Shown here in pieces: positions 1 through 7,169 of a stretch of DNA of 12,178 nucleotides. The DNA lies in assembly GCA_017429885.1 (NCBI GenBank), contig JAFROA010000098.1, forward strand, positions 1 through 12,178. The letters are read 5' to 3'. Position numbers and translations under genes: made by a program. The stretch comes from Bacteroidales bacterium (lineage in GTDB: Bacteria > Bacteroidota > Bacteroidia > Bacteroidales > UBA932). Below the pieces are notes generated by a model that was not told the DNA's origin, did no database searches, and was given only the letters and a program-made list of their open reading frames with translations. How positions within the stretch are numbered: the stretch's first letter is position 1; each line of letters opens with the position of its first letter.

Positions 1-51
1 AGGGACGGGAGGACAGATGCCTCTGTTGAATTGGAAACTCTTTTAAGATAA
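1..51 (+). CDS. Possible 3' end of an upstream gene (partial)
   Basis: Frame 1 is open from the window edge to a TAA at 49-51, one base before the dapF ATG, and would encode 16 residues ending ELETLLR. Frame 2 is also open, to a TAA at 44-46, so the frame is not settled. Frame 1 is preferred because the tight stop-to-start spacing is typical of an operon, like the other junctions in this window. Nothing about function can be said from so short a tail. Confidence 0.35.
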   Translation, partial: RDGRTDASVELETLLR

Positions 52-52
52 G

Positions 53-916
53 ATGTTACAAAAGTTCTTCAAGTATCACGGAGCCGGCAATGACTTCTTG
101 TTGGCGGACAATCGGGAAGGTTATCTCAGCTTGTCCCGGAATCAGATTCGCCATCTTTGCGACCGTCACACTGGTTTCGGCGCTGACGGAGTGATGTTGC
201 TCGAGAAAAGTCTGAAAAAGGACTTCCGGATGGTCTTCTATAATCCTGATGGCAGCGGGGGAATGATGTGTGGCAACGGAGGGCGTTGCATAGTCGCTTT
301 CGCCGCTGATTTGGGAGTCGTCTCCGGTAATTTTCCGGTCGAGTTCGAGGCTCCTGACGGCTTTCACACCGCTGTTATTCTGAGCGAAGCGAAGAATCCC
401 GGAGCGAATGGCGATGCCCGCCAGATACGTTTGAAAATGAAGGAAGTCACTGGGGTTAAGGAATATCCTGACGATAATGCGTTTTTCCTAGACACCGGCA
501 CCCGACATCTTGTCAAGTTTGTCAAGGGGTTGGATGATTATCCCGTCAAGGAGCAAGGGAGAATCCTTCGTCAGGATCCCCGGTTCGCTCCCGAGGGGAC
601 CAACGTCAATTTCGTCGAGCCTGTCATTCTGAGCGAAGCGAAGAATCTTCTTCGAGTACGCACTTTCGAGAAAGGAGTTGAGGATGAGACTTTGGCTTGT
701 GGTACGGGAATTGTTGCAACGGCTATAGCCGCTTCACGCGAAGGAATCCCAGGCAAGACCGCTCCGGACGGGCGTGTCTCTTATGATGTGCGCGCCTCCA
801 TCTCAGATCTGAAGGTGGATTTCATCCCTTCCGGTCAAGGCTCCGGATTCCTGGCGACGGATGTGTGGCTGACTGGACCGGCTGAAATAGTCGGGACTGT
901 TGAGTGTTTTTTATAG
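53..916 (+). CDS. dapF: Diaminopimelate epimerase with two in-frame repeat insertions
   Basis: This cytoplasmic, cofactor-independent enzyme interconverts LL- and meso-diaminopimelate in the lysine and peptidoglycan precursor pathway. Family hallmarks are clear in order: the N-terminal YHGAGNDF, the first catalytic cysteine in MMCGNGGRC (C73), DTGTRH with a retained His (H152), GTNVNF, and the second catalytic cysteine in ETLACGTG (C216). The protein ends with the expected WLTGPAE strand. At 287 residues it is slightly long for the family. The extra length lies largely at two places where the peptide VILSEAKN appears (residues 108-115 and 191-198), each encoded by the same short DNA repeat. 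The usual TGSPH motif reads TGTRH, a mild variation. Both catalytic cysteines and the reading frame are intact, so the enzyme is probably functional despite the insertions. The ATG at 53 directly precedes the conserved N-terminus. Confidence 0.95.
   Translation: MLQKFFKYHGAGNDFLLADNREGYLSLSRNQIRHLCDRHTGFGADGVMLLEKSLKKDFRMVFYNPDGSGGMMCGNGGRCIVAFAADLGVVSGNFPVEFEAPDGFHTAVILSEAKNPGANGDARQIRLKMKEVTGVKEYPDDNAFFLDTGTRHLVKFVKGLDDYPVKEQGRILRQDPRFAPEGTNVNFVEPVILSEAKNLLRVRTFEKGVEDETLACGTGIVATAIAASREGIPGKTAPDGRVSYDVRASISDLKVDFIPSGQGSGFLATDVWLTGPAEIVGTVECFL
372..398 (+). repeat. Dispersed palindrome-like repeat, copy 1, inside dapF
   Basis: A 27-base unit (CTGTTATTCTGAGCG... ending GAAGAATC) matches the unit at 621-647 with a single mismatch. 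Its ends, ATTCT and AGAAT, are inverted repeats of each other, and the middle carries a GCGAA doublet. It is read in frame as VILSEAKN, between the APDG strand and the IRLKM strand of DapF, where family members normally have a short turn. Similar translated repeats (VILSEAKNL) are known from many annotated bacterial proteins, which supports a mobile or amplifying small repeat. Confidence 0.8.
621..647 (+). repeat. Dispersed palindrome-like repeat, copy 2, inside dapF
   Basis: This is the second copy of the 27-base unit, in the same orientation and the same codon phase as copy 1, again giving VILSEAKN. It lies between GTNVNFVE and the conserved VRTFEKGVEDET segment, just before the second catalytic cysteine loop. 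Family members normally have only a few residues here. The shared phase is what would keep the gene open after both insertions. Confidence 0.8.
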
Positions 917-935
917 GATTATCAATGATCAAATT

Positions 936-1691
936 ATGAGAATTTCATTTAGTTTATCCCTTGCCGCTTTGATTGTTTTGGCAGCGGTATCATGTAAGGA
1001 ACCACAGCGTTCAACCGCTAGTTTTGTGCAAGTCACATCGTTCGATATGGATGAGATTTCTGTCGAGACGTATTATCATGACGGCATCTTGTTCGCTCCG
1101 CTGTTGACATGGGACGATGTGTGCTATTACAATTCATCCTCAGATGATCTCAATACTGGCTTCCATGGTGGTTTCAGGGTCTCTGTGCGAAAAGCGGACG
1201 ATGATACCTCCGAGGAGCTGGCCATGGTCACCGCCGCCGACCCAGTGGGAGGAGCGAATGGGAGTAAGGGGTATATGGTTTTCAAACAGACCTCCTCAAT
1301 GCCGGAGACAAGCATTGATTACCGCCTCACCGGTTTTTACACCGCCGCTGTGTCCTCTTACGGATGTGATGTGTGTAATACTTTGTATAATAAACGTTTG
1401 GGCGAAGAAGGCCTTATCTCTCCAGGTGACTATCTCAAAGTCAAAATAGAGTTCTACAAGGGCACAGCTCTTTTGGGCTCAGTTGAGAAGTACCTGATTG
1501 ATTACGCTACCGTGACTGAACCCAAGATGGAGAACGAGTGGGTCGGATGGAAAATGACAAGCGACACAGGGAATTCTTCAGCCGTCTCCGGTTTCGACGC
1601 CGCAAAGATCACTGTCGAGTCCTCCGGAGCCCACATAGACCCGTCGTTCTGCTTGGACAACTACTGTGTCCATATGAACGTGGAGTATTGA
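936..1691 (+). CDS. Small secreted lipoprotein, DUF4465-like
   Basis: The product is a 251-residue predicted lipoprotein. Its signal peptide, MRISFSLSLAALIVLAAVSC, has a lipobox ending at Cys20, so it is probably anchored in an outer membrane leaflet. The ATG at 936 is preferred over an in-frame TTG at 900 because it begins the signal peptide directly and avoids overlapping dapF. The mature part is rich in aromatic and polar residues and predicted beta structure. The GDYLKVKIEFYKG segment, a later GW segment and a C-terminal FCLDN resemble DUF4465 proteins, which are extracellular Bacteroidetes proteins of unknown role. Four cysteines (in two CxxC-like or spaced groups: VCYY, CDVC, and near the C-terminus) could form disulfides. 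It lies 19 bases after dapF and probably shares its transcript. It is convergent with the next gene, with only 5 bases between their stop codons. Confidence 0.7.
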   Translation: MRISFSLSLAALIVLAAVSCKEPQRSTASFVQVTSFDMDEISVETYYHDGILFAPLLTWDDVCYYNSSSDDLNTGFHGGFRVSVRKADDDTSEELAMVTAADPVGGANGSKGYMVFKQTSSMPETSIDYRLTGFYTAAVSSYGCDVCNTLYNKRLGEEGLISPGDYLKVKIEFYKGTALLGSVEKYLIDYATVTEPKMENEWVGWKMTSDTGNSSAVSGFDAAKITVESSGAHIDPSFCLDNYCVHMNVEY

Positions 1692-1696
1692 TTCCT

Positions 1697-3898
1697 TTAC
1701 CACGAGATCTTGACCCGGACGCCATCCGGTTTGTTCACGTGACTTACAAGATATGTGCTTCCGACCTCGTCCCAAAGGGCGGGGTCTATTGTTTCCTCCC
1801 CGTCCACAATGACGCTTGAAGGCTTTTGTGGCAACAGCACCCTGGTGGCGCAGACAGTCTCTGCCGGCCCTTTAGCTGTCCAGGAGAACGCGCGTCCTTT
1901 CTTCTTGGTGTCGTATGCCCTTCCTGCCATGGCTAGGATGGAAGGTGCTTTTGGAGCGTTGTCTATGTTATAAAGGAATCCTTGCCCACCAGGCGTGACA
2001 GTTTTGCTGGTGAGGACAGGGAGGGAAGGGTCGTATAGGTCTATCAGGCGTCCTGACAATACGACGGGCTCATCGCTGACGCTTTCGTCCATCACTGCCA
2101 CTAACTCGTATGGACCTCTCGTCAATCTCAGGTTATTCTTGAATACGAGTTCACCTCCGCTTTCGGAATAAAGTCTGGTGACAGATTCTAAGAATCCTTT
2201 ATCTGAGTCTCCATCCAGGACAAACTCCTTTGGATCCTGCCTTATGATCCTGACCGAACCTGACCCGAAAACATATTCACCCTCCGGTGCTCCCGACTCA
2301 ATTCCCATGAGAGAGAACAAATGGTCTGAAGGGGCGTTGTAGCTATTCCCGCCCGTGTTCCACCATTCCTTCACCTTTTGGAAAGGATCCGTGTCTCTTC
2401 CGCAGTACACGAGTCTTCCACCTTGCCTTACCCATTCGGCTATATGCACATGAGCCTCAGAGTCCATCGGCTTCATGTTGGAGTAGGTCATTACAAGAAC
2501 CTTGACATCCTCGAAAGCTTTCTCATGCCCGGTGTTCTCGATGTGGGTTATACCGATGGGGACACCTCTTTTAAGGAGGGGCATCGCCATTCCGAAGAAG
2601 TCGGCCAAACCAGGATCGTCATATCCTTCGTGAGTAGGGAAACGCTGGAACATCAAGGAGTTGCCCATCAGCACGCTTATTCCTTGACTGCCAGAGACCT
2701 TGTTCTTTGAGACTGGAATACTCTCCAGGCTTCCTGTCATAACCTGCATCATAGTGGAATAGTCTGATGGAATCTTTATTATCTCGTCGCTTCCGGCGCT
2801 TTTCGGATAGAGCCTCCCATAGATTCTCTCCGGCCATGGCATGATCTCATAATCAGCTATTTCCGGATGGAGAAGCTGGGCGGTGAAAGTGGCGTGATAA
2901 TTCTTCTTGTAGTCATTCCAGTCACGTGTGCCGTCCTCGATCGGGTCCGTGAGGAACCACACCCGGCGCCCTGTCGGGGCTGTCATTGAGGCCATGCAGG
3001 TATATTCAAGATACGCTGTCTCAAATGTACGCTCCTTGTACACCCCGTTCAGGTGGTTGGGTACTCTTGAGGTCCCGGTCCAGACTTGCGCTATGTAACC
3101 GTCTACCCCCTTCATTGAGGCCAAGCTGGCCTCAGGACTCACTATCTCCCACTGTGAATAGTTAATCAGCGAGTGGGTCGGAACGTAGCACTTCACGTCC
3201 ATGCCTTTGCTCCTGCCGTATTCCTTGGCATAGGTCGTGACATCGTCCAGTGCCCTGTAGTAGAGGTGGTACTTTAGTTTGTTGGAGAGATATGTCGCCT
3301 CTGGCGATTCGTCCTGAGGCCTCCAAGGCTCCCCGTAATAATCCATCCACTCTCGCTTGAAAGCCTCACTGTAGCCTCCCCGGTTCCAGAATTCCGGCTC
3401 CTCAAAATACAGGGACTCGATTCCGGCATCGATGACCCTTTTGACCTGGCTCTCTTTGAAGTATTCCAGGAAACGCGTGGTCGGGACTATGTAGGGGACC
3501 ATCTTCCCGTGCCAGATTGTGTCTCCGTCCGCTTGCATTTGGCCTTCGTCGAGGTGAGTGGCACCGTCCCACTTGCCAGTGAAATAGTCTACGTAGCCTC
3601 CCCAGGCGATTCCGGTCATGAAATCAACCCGGTAGCCTCTCTCCTTCCAGGATCTGATCCGGTTCTCGACAGCTGAGACACCTTCATGGCCGTCCTCTTC
3701 AAGGCTTTTCCCCGCACCATAGACCATCACTGCGTCCGCCCTGGTGTCGATGGCCGGGCTCCATGCCTTTGAGGTTTGGAAAGTGGTTTTAACCCTGTCT
3801 TTACTGACATTCCCTACTCGAGAAGCGCACGAAAACAGAAAAACCAAGGTCGTGAGTGTCATCACGGCCTTGGCTTCCCAAGTGTGTGTCATTTTCAT
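1697..3898 (-). CDS. Large lipoprotein resembling glycoside hydrolases (TIM barrel plus GATase-like domain)
   Basis: This 733-residue protein has a signal peptide with a lipobox ending at Cys24 (LVFLFSC), so it should be lipidated and envelope-anchored. Residues about 50-365 look like a TIM-barrel carbohydrate-active domain. A strand ends in YFEEPEFW (164-171), whose glutamates are candidate acid/base residues, and aromatic-rich YIAQVW and VWFLTDP strands follow. Residues about 405-510 (VLVMTYS, then GGRLVYCG) resemble the Rossmann-like GATase/beta-galactosidase trimerisation domain found after GH42-type barrels. The remaining C-terminus is predicted beta-rich. I cannot assign a GH family. 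It starts at ATG 3898, sharing one base with the TAA of the aldolase gene upstream (TAATG), which implies translational coupling. It may therefore release the sugar the cytoplasmic enzymes consume. Another in-frame ATG lies at 3892. Confidence 0.65.
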   Translation of the reverse strand: MKMTHTWEAKAVMTLTTLVFLFSCASRVGNVSKDRVKTTFQTSKAWSPAIDTRADAVMVYGAGKSLEEDGHEGVSAVENRIRSWKERGYRVDFMTGIAWGGYVDYFTGKWDGATHLDEGQMQADGDTIWHGKMVPYIVPTTRFLEYFKESQVKRVIDAGIESLYFEEPEFWNRGGYSEAFKREWMDYYGEPWRPQDESPEATYLSNKLKYHLYYRALDDVTTYAKEYGRSKGMDVKCYVPTHSLINYSQWEIVSPEASLASMKGVDGYIAQVWTGTSRVPNHLNGVYKERTFETAYLEYTCMASMTAPTGRRVWFLTDPIEDGTRDWNDYKKNYHATFTAQLLHPEIADYEIMPWPERIYGRLYPKSAGSDEIIKIPSDYSTMMQVMTGSLESIPVSKNKVSGSQGISVLMGNSLMFQRFPTHEGYDDPGLADFFGMAMPLLKRGVPIGITHIENTGHEKAFEDVKVLVMTYSNMKPMDSEAHVHIAEWVRQGGRLVYCGRDTDPFQKVKEWWNTGGNSYNAPSDHLFSLMGIESGAPEGEYVFGSGSVRIIRQDPKEFVLDGDSDKGFLESVTRLYSESGGELVFKNNLRLTRGPYELVAVMDESVSDEPVVLSGRLIDLYDPSLPVLTSKTVTPGGQGFLYNIDNAPKAPSILAMAGRAYDTKKKGRAFSWTAKGPAETVCATRVLLPQKPSSVIVDGEETIDPALWDEVGSTYLVSHVNKPDGVRVKISW

Positions 3899-5205
3899 TA
3901 TTCCCCGACGTGGAAAGCGACCCTGAGGTCCTCAATCTCGGCATCGGTGATAGGCTTTAATGAGCCCAACGGAGCGGCGAGAATCAGGGATCTGGCGCTG
4001 AAATCAGCGACCTCGAGACGGTCGAAAGTGTTAATCAGTTTGTCACCGGTGACCACGTCCGAGTCATTCTCCAGCATCACGAAAGGCCGGTGGCGGAACT
4101 CGTCGGCGAGGTCAGAGAGACGCTCGTCGTACTGGCTTCCGAACGGGAAGGTTGGGATATCCTGGAGGAATATCCAGCTCTCAGGAATCGTCCGTACATC
4201 AAAGTTAACTCCTGTGGTGCAGAACCCCATCAGGGCGGGGGACTGGGTCAGGATGATGGAGTTGACTTTGGGATTGCGGCGATATATCTCGTAGTGGAGA
4301 GCCACGGAACGGCTCGCCATTTTTCCCGCCTCTACCATCCCGTCTTTGACCTGCACGATGTCCTCTGGATCAATGTCCCAACGCTGGACGTTGGAAGGGG
4401 TGATCAGGAAGTCGTTGCCCTTCCACCTGACTGATGCGGTACCGTATGAGCTGCACATCAGACCCTGTGAGCAAGCTCTGCGAACAATCTGGCAGATCTC
4501 TGTCCTGATGGCACGCTCCTCGGATGGATGGGTAACATTCATGAAGTGCTCGAACGGGGTGTTTACCGCCATTTCGTGCTTGTTTATCTGCTCTTCTGTC
4601 AGGTATTTAGGCTCACCGATGGTCTTGGCGTTGAGGATGGTGCGGGCGCATAGCTCCAGAGTCTCGAAACGCTGGTAAGCGTCGGCTATATCCTCTCCGA
4701 ACAATACCACACCGTGGTTTTCCATTATGACGGCCTTATAGTCGGGATTTTTCTTGAACTCCTCCACTATCTTTTTGCCGAGCAACTCGCTACCCGGAAG
4801 TGCATATTCAGCGAAACCTACGGGTCCGCAGACAGCTCTAGCCTGAGGGATTATGCTGGTGTCGGGAATCTGATGGACCACGCTGAAAGTGACAAGTCCC
4901 GGAGGATGCGCATGGATCACTGAGTGGGCCTTCGGATTCATCTTGTAGATGGCCTTGTGGAAGGGATATTCCGAAGACGGCCTGTGAGGTCCTACTATAG
5001 TCCCGTCCGCCTTGACACACATTATGTCAGACGGAGTCAAGGAACCCTTATCTATTCCCGCAGGGGTGATCCACATGTCTCCGTTGCTGTCCATGATGGA
5101 CAAGTTTCCACCGGAAGTGGTTGTCATACCGCTGCGATAGATCCTGCCGATGATGATAGCGATCTGCTCGGCGGGATGCATCAATTTGATATCCAGTTGT
5201 TTCAT
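3898..5205 (-). CDS. Tandem class II aldolase/adducin protein, second half degenerate
   Basis: The 435-residue protein consists of two class II aldolase/adducin domains in tandem. The first (about residues 5-200) has the full set: phosphate-binding SGGNLS (31-36), SSEYPFH with the candidate catalytic Glu79, zinc ligands in HAHPP (H98, H100) and ENHG (H164). The second (about 225-425) keeps the fold-defining segments, for example ITPSNVQRWDIDPEDIV and YEIYRRNPKVNS. However, HAHPP is replaced by TQSPA, ENHG by ENDS and GGN by SYG, so it should not bind zinc. It could be a structural or regulatory half, or form composite interfaces. An ATG at 5205 is chosen, two bases past the stop of the preceding gene. 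A TTG at 5214 would add three residues. Its place after the aldolase/dehydrogenase suggests the same sugar-phosphate pathway, but its substrate is not evident. Confidence 0.85.
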   Translation of the reverse strand: MKQLDIKLMHPAEQIAIIIGRIYRSGMTTTSGGNLSIMDSNGDMWITPAGIDKGSLTPSDIMCVKADGTIVGPHRPSSEYPFHKAIYKMNPKAHSVIHAHPPGLVTFSVVHQIPDTSIIPQARAVCGPVGFAEYALPGSELLGKKIVEEFKKNPDYKAVIMENHGVVLFGEDIADAYQRFETLELCARTILNAKTIGEPKYLTEEQINKHEMAVNTPFEHFMNVTHPSEERAIRTEICQIVRRACSQGLMCSSYGTASVRWKGNDFLITPSNVQRWDIDPEDIVQVKDGMVEAGKMASRSVALHYEIYRRNPKVNSIILTQSPALMGFCTTGVNFDVRTIPESWIFLQDIPTFPFGSQYDERLSDLADEFRHRPFVMLENDSDVVTGDKLINTFDRLEVADFSARSLILAAPLGSLKPITDAEIEDLRVAFHVGE

Positions 5206-5206
5206 A

Positions 5207-7165
5207 TTAAGCAAGCATTACCTGGCCACCGGTCACGGGAATGGCCTGTCCGGTCTCGCCAGTCTGTTCAATGGCATATAAGATGGCCTTGCATACATCC
5301 TCGGGATTGCATCCCTTGCGCATAGGCACCTTTGAGAGGTAATAATCCTTCACGTCCTGCACCGTCTTGGCTCCGGGGGCCTTTCCGGCCTTGAGATATT
5401 GGATGAACAAGCCCTTCTCGGGGTCGCTCCAAAGCGGTCCGTCGTAGTAGTTTCCAGGACAAATGGAGTTGACCTTGATCCTGAACGGGGCCAGCTCAAG
5501 GGCGAAGGACTGGGTCAGTCCGATGCCGCCGAATTTGCCTCCGGCGTAAGCGAAATTAGCCTTGCTGCCGACCAGGCCGCTCTTGGAGTTGATCTGGACA
5601 ATGTCAGCGAAATACTCGGGGTCATTGGCGGTCTCGATCTTCATGACGTGGCTGGCCACCTTGGCGCAGAAGAAATATGCCTTATAATTGATGTTGGTGA
5701 CGAACTCGAAATTCTCGGGGGTCATCGCCTCGAGGTCTCCGGCGCGCACGACACCGGCGTTGCTGACGAAGGCGTCAAGTGCTCCGAAATTGACGATGGT
5801 CTCTTTAATGAGGTTATGAAGGCTGTCCATATCGGCAACGTTGGTCTTCACGAATATCGCCTTGTTCGCTTTGGCGATCTCATTGAAGGAGGCTGCTGTC
5901 TTCTGGCCGGTCACCTCGTTGAGGTCGGCGACCACGATGTTCGCTCCCTGCTTGATCAATTCACGGGCGATACCCTCGCCGAAGCCTTGGGCGGCTCCTG
6001 TGACGATGATGGTTTTGCCCTCGACCCTGCCTTTGGAGGCGGTGGCGGCCACTTTGCGGCGGTAGTTCTCGACCTCCCAGTTGTCGATGAAGGAAATCTG
6101 ACGGGCTGTCATGGGGTGCTCCCCACCGAAGAAGGAAGCGTACCATGCGACCTTCATGGAGTCCGTGAACACTTCGGTGACGGTCTGGGCCTCCTTGGCG
6201 TTGGCTCCTGCGGCTACAAGTCCTATTCCTTTGATGAGCAACACTTTCGGGGTGTGGCCTCGCTTCTCGACATAAGCCTCGATCTTCTTCTCGGCTTGCT
6301 TCACGAGATCCTCGGGACCCTTGTGGTCAATGTAGATGAATTCGCTCTTGCAGTAGACGATGCCGTCGGGAGTGAAAGGCTTCATCACAGGCGCGGCTTC
6401 GTCCTTTCCGCCGATAAACTTGCTGATGAGGGCGTTATTGGTGATTTTCAGGGTCTTAAGTCCCCGGCCTCCACGGCTTAGTATCGTCCTTATGGCGGGG
6501 ATGGTCTCGCTGACACAGTCGCAAACAGCAGCCTCGCCCTCGGGAACGGGCTTGACCAACTTCTCGAGGGTGGCCATGACTCTCGCGTATGTCGCCTTGA
6601 TCTCATCGGTGGTCTCGCCACCCACGAATATGCCGTGGTTCTGGAGGAATATCACCTTAGGCTCGACACAACGCTCCTTACGATACTCTTTGATCTTGTC
6701 ATAGACCTTCTTGAAAAGGGTGTAACCGGGATCGGTGTAAGGGACGTACAAAGCGTCCGGGAAGAGCTCAGCGCATTTCGCCGCAGCGTCTTTTGAGCAC
6801 ATGAGTCCGTTCACCAGGGTGGGGTGGAGGTGGACCACATACGCTGACTCCATGCAGTTATGGAGGGATGTCTCGACAGAGGGGCGCCTGCCTTTCGTGA
6901 GGCATGCGGTGGCGAGGTCGTTCTTGACCTGCTCCTCCCTGAGGGTCGTGTCAGAGCTGTACACCTTCTCTCCCATTGGATTCAGCAAAGCCCTGTCCAG
7001 CACGGCGAAACCTTCTTCAGTGATTGTGGCCAGGGCATGACCGCTGGCCTTGACCCAAAGTTTGTCCGCTGTCTTGAAAGAGGTGTTTCCGCCTCCGGCG
7101 ATCACATACTTGTCGTCGCTACCATACTCGCGCGACACTTCAACCAATTTCTCGATCTCAGACAT
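5207..7165 (-). CDS. Bifunctional class II aldolase / short-chain dehydrogenase (rhamnulose-1-phosphate aldolase/lactaldehyde dehydrogenase type)
   Basis: This 652-residue fusion matches the architecture of the YuxG/RhaEW-type enzymes. In characterised members the aldolase part cleaves L-rhamnulose 1-phosphate to dihydroxyacetone phosphate and L-lactaldehyde, and the dehydrogenase part oxidises lactaldehyde to lactate with NAD. The aldolase part (about 1-370) shows GGGN (24-27), VETSLH with Glu98, zinc ligands in VHLHP (H112, H114) and QNHG (H177). The dehydrogenase part (about 380-652) shows the nucleotide-binding TGAAQGFG (389-396), NAG (469-471), a serine at about 527 and the YxxxK pair Y540/K544. 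All key residues are present and the length is normal for the family. It lies 4 bases after the PHP gene. L-fuculose or another 1-phosphate could be the real substrate, since no isomerase or kinase is visible nearby to fix it. Confidence 0.9.
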   Translation of the reverse strand: MSEIEKLVEVSREYGSDDKYVIAGGGNTSFKTADKLWVKASGHALATITEEGFAVLDRALLNPMGEKVYSSDTTLREEQVKNDLATACLTKGRRPSVETSLHNCMESAYVVHLHPTLVNGLMCSKDAAAKCAELFPDALYVPYTDPGYTLFKKVYDKIKEYRKERCVEPKVIFLQNHGIFVGGETTDEIKATYARVMATLEKLVKPVPEGEAAVCDCVSETIPAIRTILSRGGRGLKTLKITNNALISKFIGGKDEAAPVMKPFTPDGIVYCKSEFIYIDHKGPEDLVKQAEKKIEAYVEKRGHTPKVLLIKGIGLVAAGANAKEAQTVTEVFTDSMKVAWYASFFGGEHPMTARQISFIDNWEVENYRRKVAATASKGRVEGKTIIVTGAAQGFGEGIARELIKQGANIVVADLNEVTGQKTAASFNEIAKANKAIFVKTNVADMDSLHNLIKETIVNFGALDAFVSNAGVVRAGDLEAMTPENFEFVTNINYKAYFFCAKVASHVMKIETANDPEYFADIVQINSKSGLVGSKANFAYAGGKFGGIGLTQSFALELAPFRIKVNSICPGNYYDGPLWSDPEKGLFIQYLKAGKAPGAKTVQDVKDYYLSKVPMRKGCNPEDVCKAILYAIEQTGETGQAIPVTGGQVMLA

Positions 7166-7169
7166 AATC

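Noticed and set aside
900..935. TTG start at 900 for the lipoprotein
   Set aside because: It overlaps dapF and would place polar residues before the signal peptide. The ATG at 936 gives a clean signal peptide and lipobox.
1117..1449. A plus-strand frame overlapping the lipoprotein gene
   Set aside because: It is the +1 shadow of a gene with a convincing signal peptide, and its Pro/Trp-rich product shows no domain.
1686..1700. Terminator between the convergent lipoprotein and glycosidase-like genes
   Set aside because: Only five bases separate the stop codons, and no stem followed by a T-run was seen there.
5399..6481. A 360-codon open frame on the plus strand opposite the aldolase/dehydrogenase
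   Set aside because: It lies wholly antisense to a gene with intact family motifs, and its Gly/Asp/Leu/Val-rich product has no recognisable domain. Such mirrored frames arise from codon bias in GC-rich genes.
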